Notes under the pieces: model-generated
The model's input: the letters and a program-made list of their open reading frames with translations, nothing else
The model's database searches: none
Told to the model about the DNA's origin: nothing
Shown here: in pieces, positions 6,134 to 15,179 of the stretch
Position numbering within the stretch: position 1 is the stretch's first letter
How the letters are laid out: every line of letters starts with the position of its first letter
From: Eubacteriaceae bacterium
Lineage (GTDB): Bacteria > Bacillota > Clostridia > Eubacteriales > Anaerofustaceae
DNA length: 37,501 nt
Assembly: GCA_009782875.1 (NCBI GenBank)
Contig: WRIE01000029.1
Span: 1-37,501, forward strand
Direction: 5' to 3'
Made by a program: the position numbers and the translations under genes

Positions 6134-7663
6134 ATGGAAACAATTGTCGAGATGAGTCAAATAACTAAGCGGTTTGCAGGCATCACAGCTTGCGACAGCA
6201 TTGACCTCGACTTGAGGAAGGGCGAGATCCATGCTCTTCTCGGTGAGAACGGAGCCGGCAAATCAACTTTGATGGGCGTGCTTTTTGGCATGCACCAGCC
6301 GGATGAAGGTGTAATCAAAATCAACGGCGCGCCAGTGAAAATATCAAGCCCGAGCGATGCAACAAGGCATGGAATAGGCATGGTTCACCAGCACTTCAAG
6401 CTTGTGCATAATTTCACGGTGCTAGAGAATATCGTCTTGGGCGATGAGTCTACAAAAAATGGTTTTCTAGTAATGAAGGAAGCCCGTGAAAAAGTGCTTG
6501 CCATATCCCAAAAGTATGGTTTGATGATCGACCCTGACAGCGAGGTCTCCTCGATCACTGTCGGGATGCAGCAAAGAACCGAGATTCTAAAGATGCTCTA
6601 CAGGGACAACGATGTGTTGATTTTTGACGAGCCGACAGCTGTTTTGACACCACAAGAAATAACTGAACTAATGAAAATCATGAGAGGATTGGCCCATGAG
6701 GGCAAAGCCATACTTTTTATATCCCATAAATTAAACGAAATCAAAGAAGTGTCTAACCGCTGCACAATCATCCGCAAAGGCAAGAAAATCGGCACTGTCG
6801 ACACATTCAACACAACTCCACAAAGCCTTTCGGAAATGATGGTGGGCAGAAAGGTCAGTTTCGATGTAATAAAAGCCCCCCCGAACCCGGGTCAGGTGGT
6901 GCTTGAAGTAGAAGGTTTGAGCGTGGCAAGCAGGCTGACTGGAAAGAACTTGGTTGAAGATGCCAGCTTTGTTGTCAAAGAAGGCGAAATAGTCTGCATC
7001 GCAGGCATAGAGGGCAACGGCCAGAGCGATTTGATCAACGCCATAACTGGCTTGGGAGCTATTGATTCAGGCTCAATCAAGATTAACGGGCATGAGGTCT
7101 CGAATCTAGGAATCCGTTCCCGCAGTTATGAAGGGATGGCCCACATACCCGAGGACAGGCAAAAACATGGCCTTGTCATGGATTTCAACTTGGCATACAA
7201 CCTTGTTTTGCAGCGCTATTATGAAAGCGGTTTCCAAAAAGCAGGCTTTTTGAATTATAAGAAGATAAGGGAATATGCCAGCGCCTTGATTGAAAAGTTT
7301 GATATCCGCTGCGCCAATGGACCAGCGACAATAGCCAGGGAAATGTCTGGCGGAAACCAGCAAAAGGCTATCATTGCCAGGGAAGTGGACCGAAAACCAA
7401 AGCTGTTGGTGGCAGTCCAGCCGACTAGAGGGCTTGATGTTGGCGCAATCGAGAATATCCATGAGCAGCTAGTGGAAGAGCGCGACAAAGGCGCGGCGAT
7501 ATTACTGGTTTCCCTTGAATTGGATGAAGTAATGAGCATAAGCGACAGGATCTTGGTGATGTTTGAAGGCAAGATTGTCGCTGAAGCTGACCCGCAAAAG
7601 ATCACTTACCAACAACTTGGTTTATATATGTCATCTTCAGGGTCAGCGCAGGGGGCAGGATGA
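6134..7663 (+). CDS. Nucleoside ABC transporter, double ATPase subunit
   Basis: The 509-residue protein carries two fused ABC domains, as in the sugar/nucleoside (RbsA, NupO/NupA) class, and powers the importer. Domain 1 has Walker A GENGAGKST (Lys43), a TVGMQQRTEI signature and Walker B VLIFDEPTAVL. Domain 2 has a degenerate Walker A (GIEGNGQSDLI, with Gln where Lys is usual), the signature MSGGNQQKAIIARE and VQPTRGLDVGA. A degenerate second site is normal for this class. I choose ATG 6134 because TAGGTGG lies just before it; in-frame codons upstream run through the intercistronic hairpin. Its stop overlaps the next start by 4 nt. Confidence 0.94.
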   Translation: METIVEMSQITKRFAGITACDSIDLDLRKGEIHALLGENGAGKSTLMGVLFGMHQPDEGVIKINGAPVKISSPSDATRHGIGMVHQHFKLVHNFTVLENIVLGDESTKNGFLVMKEAREKVLAISQKYGLMIDPDSEVSSITVGMQQRTEILKMLYRDNDVLIFDEPTAVLTPQEITELMKIMRGLAHEGKAILFISHKLNEIKEVSNRCTIIRKGKKIGTVDTFNTTPQSLSEMMVGRKVSFDVIKAPPNPGQVVLEVEGLSVASRLTGKNLVEDASFVVKEGEIVCIAGIEGNGQSDLINAITGLGAIDSGSIKINGHEVSNLGIRSRSYEGMAHIPEDRQKHGLVMDFNLAYNLVLQRYYESGFQKAGFLNYKKIREYASALIEKFDIRCANGPATIAREMSGGNQQKAIIAREVDRKPKLLVAVQPTRGLDVGAIENIHEQLVEERDKGAAILLVSLELDEVMSISDRILVMFEGKIVAEADPQKITYQQLGLYMSSSGSAQGAG

Positions 7664-8787
7664 TGGAGGGCAAAAGCGGGAAACGCAGTTTTTCCGGATT
7701 TATCGAAGAATTGTCTGGAGCAAGTTTTGTGGCTTCTATCGCCTCGATTCTCGTGGGCCTGCTTGTTGGCTATTTAGTCCTTTTGTCCACCAACCCATCG
7801 AATGCAGCCCAGGCTTTTAAAGCTCTATTAAGAAGCGGGATCGCTGACAGGCGAAGCATGGGCCAGGTGCTGTATTTCGCGACACCAGTCATGATGACCG
7901 GCTTGTCAGTGTCCTTCGGAAACAAGACAGGTTTATTCAACATCGGCGCTTCCGGCCAGTTTATCGTTGGCGCTTATGTGGCAATTCTGGTTGGTGTCAG
8001 GCTCACTGCAGTCCCTGGGCAGTTTCGATGGGTCATCGCGCTGCTTATGGCAATGTTCGCCGGCGGGATATGGGGCGCTTTGCCTGGGGTGCTAAAGTCG
8101 CTGCGGAATGTCAATGAGGTTATCTCCTGTATTATGATGAACTACATTGGCATGTACACTGTAAATTTCCTGATCACAAAAACTGTGTTTGACCCGTTGA
8201 AAAACCAGTCGCTACGGGTGCCGACTGAAGCAAATGTGCCAAAGATGGGCATGGATTTAGTCTTTCGGGTCGGCAACCAAACGTCCAGCGCAAATGGCGG
8301 GATCTTCATAGCGGTTGGTGTGGCGGTTCTCGCCCACATAATCCTTGAGCGGACAAAGTTCGGCTTCGAGCTCAAAGCCTGCGGTTTCAACAAAGACGCA
8401 GCAAAATATGCAGGGATCAATGAGCGTAAATGCATCGTAGCATCGATGGCGATTGCTGGGGCCATGTCTGGACTTGGCGGGGCTTTGCTCTACTTGGCAG
8501 GGTCAGGCAAGGGGATTGATGTAATAGACGTGATGGCGCAAGAGGGCTTCAATGGAATCCCTGTAGCCCTGCTCGCTTTAAACAACCCCATTGGCGCAGT
8601 TTTTTCTAGCCTGTTCATATCCTACCTGAACGTGGGCGGGTTCAACATGCAGCTATATAACTTTGCGCCACAAGTCATTGAGATCATTATTTCAATCATT
8701 ATTTATTTCAGCGCATTTTCCCTGGTTCTCAAAACTTGGATCAGAAACTTGGTATCGAAAAAAAACAAATCTAGAGTAGTTGAATGA
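7660..8787 (+). CDS. Nucleoside ABC transporter permease 1
   Basis: The 375-residue inner-membrane protein belongs to the BPD_transp_2 family, like NupP/NupB. It has many hydrophobic segments, and conserved family stretches are visible: GNKTGLFNIGASGQF, NEVISCIMMNY, GFELKACGFNKDAAKYAGI and ALLALNNPIGA. With the second permease it should form the translocation pore. The start overlaps the ATPase stop (ATGA), and an alternative ATG lies one codon later; GGGGGCAGG precedes both. It ends in a basic cytoplasmic tail. Confidence 0.94.
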   Translation: MMEGKSGKRSFSGFIEELSGASFVASIASILVGLLVGYLVLLSTNPSNAAQAFKALLRSGIADRRSMGQVLYFATPVMMTGLSVSFGNKTGLFNIGASGQFIVGAYVAILVGVRLTAVPGQFRWVIALLMAMFAGGIWGALPGVLKSLRNVNEVISCIMMNYIGMYTVNFLITKTVFDPLKNQSLRVPTEANVPKMGMDLVFRVGNQTSSANGGIFIAVGVAVLAHIILERTKFGFELKACGFNKDAAKYAGINERKCIVASMAIAGAMSGLGGALLYLAGSGKGIDVIDVMAQEGFNGIPVALLALNNPIGAVFSSLFISYLNVGGFNMQLYNFAPQVIEIIISIIIYFSAFSLVLKTWIRNLVSKKNKSRVVE

Positions 8788-9737
8788 GTGTTATATATTT
8801 TCTTGTGCAGCAGACAATGTTTTTCTCAATCCCTTTGTTGATTGTCGCCTTAGGAGGCCTTTTCTCTGAGCGAAGCGGTGTCGTGAACATCGCCCTTGAA
8901 GGGATAATGGTAATAGGGGCGTTTGCCGGCATTTTGTTTATCAGCCTTGTCCAGCCGGCGCTTCCCGGCCAGCCTGTGTTGATATTGGCAATAGTTTTGT
9001 CGATGCTGGTTGGCGGGATTGTGTCGATAGCCCATGCCTACGCTGCAATACACATGAAAGCCGACCAAGTAATAAGCGGGACGGCTATCAATATGTTCGC
9101 TCCGGCATTTGCGATCTACACAGCAAGGATGATTCGCACAGTACAGCAAATCCCGTTTGTTAACCAGTTTCGCATACCCAGCGTTCCCATTTTAGGTAAA
9201 ATGCCGATTTTAGGCCAGTTGTTTTTTACAAATACCTATATTACTACTTTCATTGGTTTTGGCATATTAGCGCTCTCTTGGGTTTTGCTTTACAAGACAA
9301 AGTTTGGCCTTCGCTTGAGGGCTTGCGGGGAGCATCCACAAGCAGCCGAGTCTGTCGGGATTAACGTGTACAAAATGCGCTACATAGGAGTGGCGATTTC
9401 AGGAATGCTCGCTGGTTTGGGCGGGTTGGTGTATGTGATACCAACATCAACGAATTTTAACGCCACTGTTTCCGGGTACGGCTTTCTAGCATTGGCTGTG
9501 TTGATTTTTGGCCAGTGGAAGCCGCTAGGAGTGTTAGCCTCGGCATTTTTCTTCGGATTGCTTAAAGCGGTCAGTTCAACCTACTCCGGTTTCGAGTTCC
9601 TGCGGGCTTTGGGGTTGCCGGGATACACCTACAAGATAATGCCATACCTAGTCACTTTGCTGGCTTTGACATTCACCTCCAAGAACACCCAAGGGCCAAA
9701 ATCGGCGGGTGTCCCTTACGACAAGAGCAGCTCATAG
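8784..9737 (+). CDS. Nucleoside ABC transporter permease 2
   Basis: The 317-residue partner permease (NupQ/NupC-like, BPD_transp_2 family) shows the diagnostic GLFSERSGVVNIALEGIM near the N-terminus, IHMKADQVISGTAINMF and GLRLRACGEHPQAAESVGI. It has about eight hydrophobic segments. Its start overlaps the first permease stop by 4 nt (ATGA), which implies translational coupling and equal stoichiometry. ispE starts 11 nt after its stop, so the transporter message probably continues into an isoprenoid gene. Confidence 0.94.
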   Translation: MSVIYFLVQQTMFFSIPLLIVALGGLFSERSGVVNIALEGIMVIGAFAGILFISLVQPALPGQPVLILAIVLSMLVGGIVSIAHAYAAIHMKADQVISGTAINMFAPAFAIYTARMIRTVQQIPFVNQFRIPSVPILGKMPILGQLFFTNTYITTFIGFGILALSWVLLYKTKFGLRLRACGEHPQAAESVGINVYKMRYIGVAISGMLAGLGGLVYVIPTSTNFNATVSGYGFLALAVLIFGQWKPLGVLASAFFFGLLKAVSSTYSGFEFLRALGLPGYTYKIMPYLVTLLALTFTSKNTQGPKSAGVPYDKSSS

Positions 9738-9748
9738 AGGTTTTTTTG

Positions 9749-10627
9749 ATGGATTTTTCCTTGGACGCAAACGCGAAAGTAAATATTGGATTGTCAGTAC
9801 GCGACAAACGGCTGGACGGGTACCACAATATTGAATCATTTTTTGCTACAATCTCCCTTGCAGACACACTGTCTTTCTCAAAATCCAGCGAGTTTGCCTT
9901 GGCTTGCAGCGATGCATCCCTCGATACTGGGGAGGCAAACACCGTAGCAAAAGCAGCCCGAGCAATTGAAAACACATTGGGCATAAAAGCGAATTGTAGA
10001 ATCCATATTCAAAAGCGCATCCCGATGGGGGCTGGGCTTGGCGGCGGCAGCGCCGACGCTGCAGCTGCCCTTGTGGGCATAAACAGGGCGCTCGGCCTAT
10101 CCCTTTCAAAAGAACAGCTTTGCGGCATAGGATTGATGGTGGGCTCAGACGTGCCATTCTTTATAAATGGCGGATTTGCCATATGCAAGTCAAGGGGGGA
10201 GATAATAACCCCCCTTGGCCATAGCTTGCTTGGCGGTTACGAGCTGCTGCTGGCAATGCCCAGCATTTTTGTTCCCACAGGTGCGGCATATGCGCTTTTG
10301 GACGATGCAGGTTTGGCTCCAATACAGGATTTTGAGCCAGTGGCGAGGGAAGCTTCGAAAACAGGCAAGCTTGATTTTGCCAGCCTCGCATTGTCAAATG
10401 ATTTTGAGGGACCTATTTTTGAAAAATTCCCTTTACTGGGCAAAATTAAAGAGAGCCTGTTGGTGAACGGCTCCCTTTACGCTTCCATGACAGGCACAGG
10501 CTCTTGCGTGTATGGCATTTTTGAGGCCGGCAGCCCAGTTATCGACAGTTCGATGGCTAGGCTGCAAGAGAAGTTTGGACCAATCAAAACCCATCGCGCA
10601 GTTTTTATGGTTTCAACTTTCCAATAA
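9749..10627 (+). CDS. ispE: 4-diphosphocytidyl-2-C-methyl-D-erythritol kinase
   Basis: The 292-residue GHMP kinase phosphorylates CDP-ME in the MEP pathway of isoprenoid precursor synthesis, so the organism uses the non-mevalonate route. The N-terminus has NAKVNIGL with the conserved Lys10; the ATP-binding glycine loop IPMGAGLGGGSADAAAA lies at residues 91-107; the C-terminal GHMP motif MTGTGSCVYGIF is present. ATG 9749 follows GAGG by 8 nt; a TTG one codon earlier is less likely. The last 15 bp overlap the 3' end of ligA on the other strand. Neighbourhood is unusual: it rides behind a nucleoside transporter. Confidence 0.95.
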   Translation: MDFSLDANAKVNIGLSVRDKRLDGYHNIESFFATISLADTLSFSKSSEFALACSDASLDTGEANTVAKAARAIENTLGIKANCRIHIQKRIPMGAGLGGGSADAAAALVGINRALGLSLSKEQLCGIGLMVGSDVPFFINGGFAICKSRGEIITPLGHSLLGGYELLLAMPSIFVPTGAAYALLDDAGLAPIQDFEPVAREASKTGKLDFASLALSNDFEGPIFEKFPLLGKIKESLLVNGSLYASMTGTGSCVYGIFEAGSPVIDSSMARLQEKFGPIKTHRAVFMVSTFQ

Positions 10628-12694
10628 GCCGAGCATTTCAACCAGCTCGTTTTCACTGATTATGCGTATGCCCAGGGATTCGGCTTTCGCCAGCTTGCCG
10701 CCGGCATTCTCTCCGGCCAAAACGTAGTCGGTCTTTGATGAGACAGAACCTGCAACCCTGCCGTTATGGCTAGCGATCAATGCAGCAGCCTCGTTCCTGG
10801 AGTATGTCGGCAGTGTGCCGGTGATAACAAATGTCTTGCCTTTGAACAAATCCCCACGCTTCTCCTTAGCCTCGACAGCGGGCGAGACACCCAACTCCAG
10901 GAGCTCATCAACTACGCCCCATTGGGCTTCGCCGTCAATGAAAGACTTGATTGACATTGCGCTTGCCATGCCGAAGCCGTCGATTTTTGCCAAATCTTCC
11001 AAGCTGGCGTTCTTGAGCTGGGCAGGACCTTGGTAATGGGATGCGATGATTTTTGCCGCGTTGTGCCCAATCAGCGGGATTCCAAGAGCGTATATGAATG
11101 ATGAAAACGGCATCCCCTTTGATGCCTCAATTGCCCCCAAAAGGTTTGAAATACTTGTCTGCCCAAAGTTTTTCAACTCTTGCAGCTGGTCTGTTTTGCC
11201 CTTTAGTTTGTAGATATCCGCAATATCCCTCACTAGCCCTTCTGAATAAAAGCGCGCGACCAAGGCCCGCCCCAAGCCTCTAATGTCAGCGGCTCCTTTT
11301 GAGGCGAAATGCGCAATAGCCCTTTCAAGTTTTTGCGGGCAATAGGGGTTTAGGCACTTCCTGTATGCGCCCCCGTTTTCCCTGGCAGCCTCATAGCCGC
11401 AGATGGGGCATGTTGTTGGAAACTCAAATTCAACCTCTTGGCCAGTTCTAGCGCTAATCTCTGGTCCAGACACTTCAGGGATGACATCGCCGGCTTTTGA
11501 AACTTTGACAGTGTCTCCTATCCGGATGTCTTTGCTCTTAATGTAATCTTCATTATGCAGCGTTGCCCTTGCGACCAAGCTGCCGGATATAAAGACAGGG
11601 GAGAGCTCAGCCACAGGTGTCAATACTCCTGTTCGCCCCACTTGGATGGTCACGCCAAGCAGTTTTGTCAATACAGAGTCTGCCGTGAATTTATAGGCGA
11701 TTGCCCACTTTGGGAATTTCGATGTCTCTCCAATCTCTTGGCGCGCCCATATCTCGTCTACTTTGACAACCGCCCCGTCAATCTCATATCCCAGCGCATC
11801 CCGCCTCTCCCCAATTTGCCCAACTAGAGTTTTAGCGTCTGCCATTGTTGCCGCTTTTCCGATGTAGCCTGTTTTCAAACCTAGGCTCGAAGCGTATGCG
11901 AGCTGCCCAGAATGGGTGGCATGGCTGGTTTCCGATTCCACTGAGAATACCACGTAATCAAGCCCCCTAAGCGAAGATGCTTGGGCGTCAAGCTGCCTTA
12001 CAGAGCCTGCAGCGGCGTTTCTAGGGTTGGCGAACAATTTAAGGCCCGCTGCCGCCCTCTCAGAGTTTAGCCTTTGGAACTCTTTGACAGGCAAGAACGC
12101 CTCAGCGCGCACTGCGATGTCGACAGGCTCGGCCAGTTCGCCGGGCAGCAACTGCGCCATTGAAAAGTTGGCTGTGACATCTTCGCCTACTTGCCCGTCC
12201 CCCCTTGTGGCCACATTTTCGAGCTTGCCTTGCTTAAAGCGGATAACCAGGGTCAAGCCGTCATATTTTTCCTCAACAGTGTAAGAGCACCCGGTAGCGT
12301 CCTTGCTTATCCGGGTGTCAAAATTGTCTAAGTCATGCATGCTATATGCGTTTTGCAAGGAAAGCATTTTTTTGCTGTGTTCAATCTTGCTAAACAACTC
12401 TGATGCTTTCCCCCCCACATTCTGTGTGGGTGAATCCAAAATTGCCAAATTCGGGAACAGCTCCTCAAGGCCAGAGAGCGCAGCCATCAGCCCGTCATAC
12501 TCTGCGTCGCTGGCAACAGGGTCGTCACTGTCGTAGTAGCTTTCGGCAAGCGTGGCAAGCCTAGCTACAAGATCGTTGATCCGCTCTTGCGCTTCCGCTT
12601 CGCTGAGATCGCCCATGGTTTCAAAGTAGCTTTCTGTAGAAATCCCAAACTCTTCCTCTATTATCGTGTTATCTTGCCCGTTGCCATTGTCCAT
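10613..12694 (-). CDS. ligA: NAD-dependent DNA ligase
   Basis: The 693-residue enzyme seals nicks in DNA using NAD+. Order of parts: N-terminal Ia domain, the adenylation domain with EEKYDGLTL (Lys143 takes the AMP), GRTGVLTPVAEL and the OB fold (ATLHNEDYI, IRIGDTVKVSKAGDVIPEV), a four-Cys zinc finger (CPIC ... CLNPYC), helix-hairpin-helix repeats and a C-terminal BRCT domain (GKTFVITGTLP). The N-terminus is about 25 residues longer than usual. I keep the 12694 start because AAGGGG lies 8 nt before it, whereas the Met at residue 27 has no site. The start overlaps the rnhC 3' end by 26 nt, so the two are coupled. Confidence 0.96.
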   Translation of the reverse strand: MDNGNGQDNTIIEEEFGISTESYFETMGDLSEAEAQERINDLVARLATLAESYYDSDDPVASDAEYDGLMAALSGLEELFPNLAILDSPTQNVGGKASELFSKIEHSKKMLSLQNAYSMHDLDNFDTRISKDATGCSYTVEEKYDGLTLVIRFKQGKLENVATRGDGQVGEDVTANFSMAQLLPGELAEPVDIAVRAEAFLPVKEFQRLNSERAAAGLKLFANPRNAAAGSVRQLDAQASSLRGLDYVVFSVESETSHATHSGQLAYASSLGLKTGYIGKAATMADAKTLVGQIGERRDALGYEIDGAVVKVDEIWARQEIGETSKFPKWAIAYKFTADSVLTKLLGVTIQVGRTGVLTPVAELSPVFISGSLVARATLHNEDYIKSKDIRIGDTVKVSKAGDVIPEVSGPEISARTGQEVEFEFPTTCPICGYEAARENGGAYRKCLNPYCPQKLERAIAHFASKGAADIRGLGRALVARFYSEGLVRDIADIYKLKGKTDQLQELKNFGQTSISNLLGAIEASKGMPFSSFIYALGIPLIGHNAAKIIASHYQGPAQLKNASLEDLAKIDGFGMASAMSIKSFIDGEAQWGVVDELLELGVSPAVEAKEKRGDLFKGKTFVITGTLPTYSRNEAAALIASHNGRVAGSVSSKTDYVLAGENAGGKLAKAESLGIRIISENELVEMLGLLES

Positions 12695-13598
12695 ATATTA
12701 ATTCCCCTTTTGATAGGTTTTTAAAGTGCAGTTTAGCTACTTGGGCAAGGGCGGCTTTCCCATACTCGCCAATAAAAGCAGCGCACGCCAGGTCGACAGC
12801 GCGGGACGCGCCAAGGGGCAGGTGTTGCCCAAAGCGCTTTGAGAGCCCGTCGGTGCTGGTGACAAAAGCGTCCCTCGCCAAAATGCTCGCCGCTGCGACA
12901 GCCAAATTGCGCTCAGCTCTTTCTGCTTCGATAATGTTTGCAATGCCCAACGCGCCCATCTTGTCTTTTAGAAGCCCTGGTATCGTTTTTTTGCCAGTGA
13001 ACTTGTCTACAAGGACGTGCTTGCTAGGTTGCCTGGAAGCTATGTCGGCTATGGTCTCGGCATGCATGGCTGACAGCAAGTCATTCAAGTTGGGGTAGCT
13101 CGCCCGTAGGGCGTTGTATTGCTGAGGCATGCATATGGAGATTTTGTGGATTGGACAGGTTTTTTTTATTTGGGCAGCTAGTTTTGATACCTGGCTGCCT
13201 GAAAGCTCTTTGGAGTCCCTCACCCCCAATGAGGCAAGATTTTGGTAATCCTCTTTGCTGCAATAGACCCCTGCTACACAAAGCGGCCCAAAAAAGTCGC
13301 CTTTGCCTGCCTCGTCAGTGCCAATCAATGGGGGTTCGCATAGGGGGGCTGGGGCGTTTGCCAAACTGGTTTTTGTGCTATCGCCTTGGAGGCTGACAAG
13401 CGCTGCCAAGGCGGTGTCCTTGACTAATGAAACATCAATCTTGATTCTTCCTTGGAGGTTTTGGTACACTCGTATATTTTCTTTAGAAGCATTTTTCACA
13501 GCGGTTATCTGGACGCCATAGGAGATCTGTTTGGTCTCAGAAATCCGGTATCCTTGGCTGGCGAGCAGTCCGGATATTGTGTCGATTGTGTTTTGCAT
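12669..13598 (-). CDS. rnhC: Ribonuclease HIII
   Basis: The 309-residue enzyme cleaves RNA in RNA-DNA hybrids. The N-terminal third is the TBP-like substrate-binding domain found in RNase HIII but not HII. The catalytic domain begins with IGTDEAGKGDFFGPL, in which Asp95 and Glu96 bind metal and the GKG pattern marks HIII; VRDSKEL and HVLVDKFTG carry further conserved acids. The start is ATG 13598 with AAAGG upstream. It is the first gene of a two-gene unit with ligA, a sensible pair for primer or hybrid removal and nick sealing. Confidence 0.93.
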   Translation of the reverse strand: MQNTIDTISGLLASQGYRISETKQISYGVQITAVKNASKENIRVYQNLQGRIKIDVSLVKDTALAALVSLQGDSTKTSLANAPAPLCEPPLIGTDEAGKGDFFGPLCVAGVYCSKEDYQNLASLGVRDSKELSGSQVSKLAAQIKKTCPIHKISICMPQQYNALRASYPNLNDLLSAMHAETIADIASRQPSKHVLVDKFTGKKTIPGLLKDKMGALGIANIIEAERAERNLAVAAASILARDAFVTSTDGLSKRFGQHLPLGASRAVDLACAAFIGEYGKAALAQVAKLHFKNLSKGELIYGQWQRAR

Positions 13599-13632
13599 AT
13601 TTTTGCCTTTGTGTTTATTCTTGTACTAGACA

Positions 13633-13660
13633 ATTATATTGTGGCTTGGCTGGCGAGCAA
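13633..13660 (-). promoter_or_regulatory. Promoter of rnhC-ligA
   Basis: On the minus strand a -10 TATAAT (13633-13638) lies 16 nt downstream of TTGCTC (13655-13660) and 35 nt before the rnhC start. Confidence 0.65.
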
Positions 13661-13693
13661 ATAGGTTGGGCAGGCAAAATAGGAAAAAGCAAG

Positions 13694-13723
13694 TTGACGA
13701 TGACGCCTTTGTTTTGATAGAAT
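13694..13723 (+). promoter_or_regulatory. Promoter of mntP
   Basis: TTGACG (13694-13699), an 18-nt spacer and TAGAAT (13718-13723). The predicted leader is only about 28 nt, too short for the yybP-ykoY manganese riboswitch that controls many mntP genes. Confidence 0.65.
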
Positions 13724-13757
13724 AGTCTGGTCATATTTGTGGCATTGGAGGGTTGCT

Positions 13758-14402
13758 TTGAGTTTTGTAGAGTTGTTCCTGCTTGCGGCAGCGCTTTCCA
13801 TGGATGCTTTCGCTGTGTCGATAGCGCTAGGTTTGACTTTTGTTGTGCCAGTGTTGGCAAAGTCTGCAGTCGTAGGTTTGTATTTCGGATTTTTTCAGGC
13901 AGCTATGCCGCTTATTGGCTATTTTGGCGCAAAGGTTTTCGCTGAGAAAATTATCGCTTTGGACCACTGGGTAGCGTTTGGATTGTTAGCCTTTTTAGGC
14001 TCAAGGATGCTCGTGGGCAGTTTTGCGAAAGACGATGGGGGCGAGGCTCAAAGCGGCGGGACCTGCCTTGCCGAGCCTCAATCAGAAAATGGCGAGGAGG
14101 AAAGCGCGCTTGCGGACAATGGGGAAGCAAGCCTTAGCCCGGCGAAAATGGTTCCCTTTGCAATTGCCACCAGTATAGACGCATTAGCGGCCGGGGTCTC
14201 CTTGGCATTTTTGAAAGTCAAAATCATCATGGCGGTTTCTCTTATAGGAGTCTCGACTTTTTCGTTTTCTATATTAGGGGTTGTGATTGGCAACAGTTTC
14301 GGCTCAAAACTCAAATCAAAGGCGGAAATGGCAGGGGGTGTGATTTTGATTTTGATTGGCGCAAAGATACTCCGCGAGCATTTAGGTTTTTGGGTCCAAT
14401 AA
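13758..14402 (+). CDS. mntP: Manganese efflux pump MntP
   Basis: The 214-residue inner-membrane protein (YebN/DUF204 family) exports Mn2+. It is an internal duplication of three-helix units. The conserved intramembrane acids are visible in LSMDAFAVSI (Asp16) and ATSIDALAAGVSL. A hydrophilic acidic loop of about 50 residues (GGEAQSGG to ADNGEA) separates the halves and is longer than usual. I choose the TTG at 13758 because GGAGGG lies 5 nt before it and the protein then begins as family members do; in-frame codons upstream overlap this site. It is monocistronic and divergent from rnhC. Confidence 0.9.
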   Translation: MSFVELFLLAAALSMDAFAVSIALGLTFVVPVLAKSAVVGLYFGFFQAAMPLIGYFGAKVFAEKIIALDHWVAFGLLAFLGSRMLVGSFAKDDGGEAQSGGTCLAEPQSENGEEESALADNGEASLSPAKMVPFAIATSIDALAAGVSLAFLKVKIIMAVSLIGVSTFSFSILGVVIGNSFGSKLKSKAEMAGGVILILIGAKILREHLGFWVQ

Positions 14403-14606
14403 GCGCCATTATTCTGAATGCAATGAAGAAATTGCTTTGCTGGGAAGAAAAATGGCATTTCTAGGCTAATTAAAGAGTATAATAATACTGCTGCACACTT
14501 GGCTCGCAATTTTATGAATACTTGCAGGGAAATCTATAGCTAAATGCTCGAAAGAAGGCTAATGATCCCCTTTGGCGTTGTAAAGGGCACTGTTTTCATA
14601 TTTTTC

Positions 14607-14666
14607 TTTACATATTGACGACTTAGTGATATAATCAGATGTAAGTGAGTGGGCATGCCCGCTCAC
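14607..14666 (+). promoter_or_regulatory. Promoter and leader hairpin of the rimP-nusA-infB superoperon
   Basis: TTTACA (14607-14612), a 17-nt spacer and TATAAT (14630-14635), with the extended -10 TGATATAAT, form a near-consensus promoter. Just after the expected transcription start, GTGAGTGGGC / GCCCGCTCAC (14645-14666) forms a 10-bp hairpin with one G-U pair and a 2-nt tip. It may stabilise the long message or mediate feedback. The preceding 14403-14606 contains nothing I can name. Confidence 0.8.
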
Positions 14667-14688
14667 TGCCTTTATGCGGAGAGAATTT

Positions 14689-15156
14689 ATGGCAAGTTTG
14701 ATTGACAGGGCAAGAGAAGCTGCCGAACCGCTCATTGAGCAGTGCGGTTGCGAAATTGTTGATGTGGAATATAAAAAAGAAGGCGCAGAATTTGTTTTGC
14801 GGTTTTATGTGGAGCGTATTGAAGGCAATATCGACATAGAGGATTGTGTTGCAGTCAATAAGCTGCTTTCGAGGCATTTTGACGAAATAGGCCTTCTGGA
14901 GACTAATTATGTGCTCGAAGTGTCTTCTCCAGGGGTTGAAAGGGTGCTGAAAAGTCCAAAGGACTATGCCCGCTTTTCAGGCAGTCAAGTAGACCTGTCT
15001 TTATATAAGGCGCATGGAAGTGACGGGAAAAAGATCACATGCGAATTGTTGGGATATGATGAGGAAGAGTCCCAGCTTGAATTTTCGTATAAAGATGAAA
15101 AGTTTAAATTGAAACCGGAAGAAATAGCTAAAATGAACCTGCACTTCACTTTTTAA
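14689..15156 (+). CDS. rimP: Ribosome maturation factor RimP
   Basis: The 155-residue protein assists late assembly of the 30S subunit. It has the two usual domains: an N-terminal alpha/beta domain (IIDVEYKKEG-like VDVEYKKEGAEF, then GNIDIEDCVAVNKLL, YVLEVSSPGVER) and a C-terminal SH3-like barrel. ATG 14689 is chosen over the in-frame ATG 14674 because GGAGAG lies 5 nt before it. It heads the operon, as in most Firmicutes. Confidence 0.95.
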   Translation: MASLIDRAREAAEPLIEQCGCEIVDVEYKKEGAEFVLRFYVERIEGNIDIEDCVAVNKLLSRHFDEIGLLETNYVLEVSSPGVERVLKSPKDYARFSGSQVDLSLYKAHGSDGKKITCELLGYDEEESQLEFSYKDEKFKLKPEEIAKMNLHFTF

Positions 15157-15179
15157 CAGTATTTAGAGGTATTATATAA

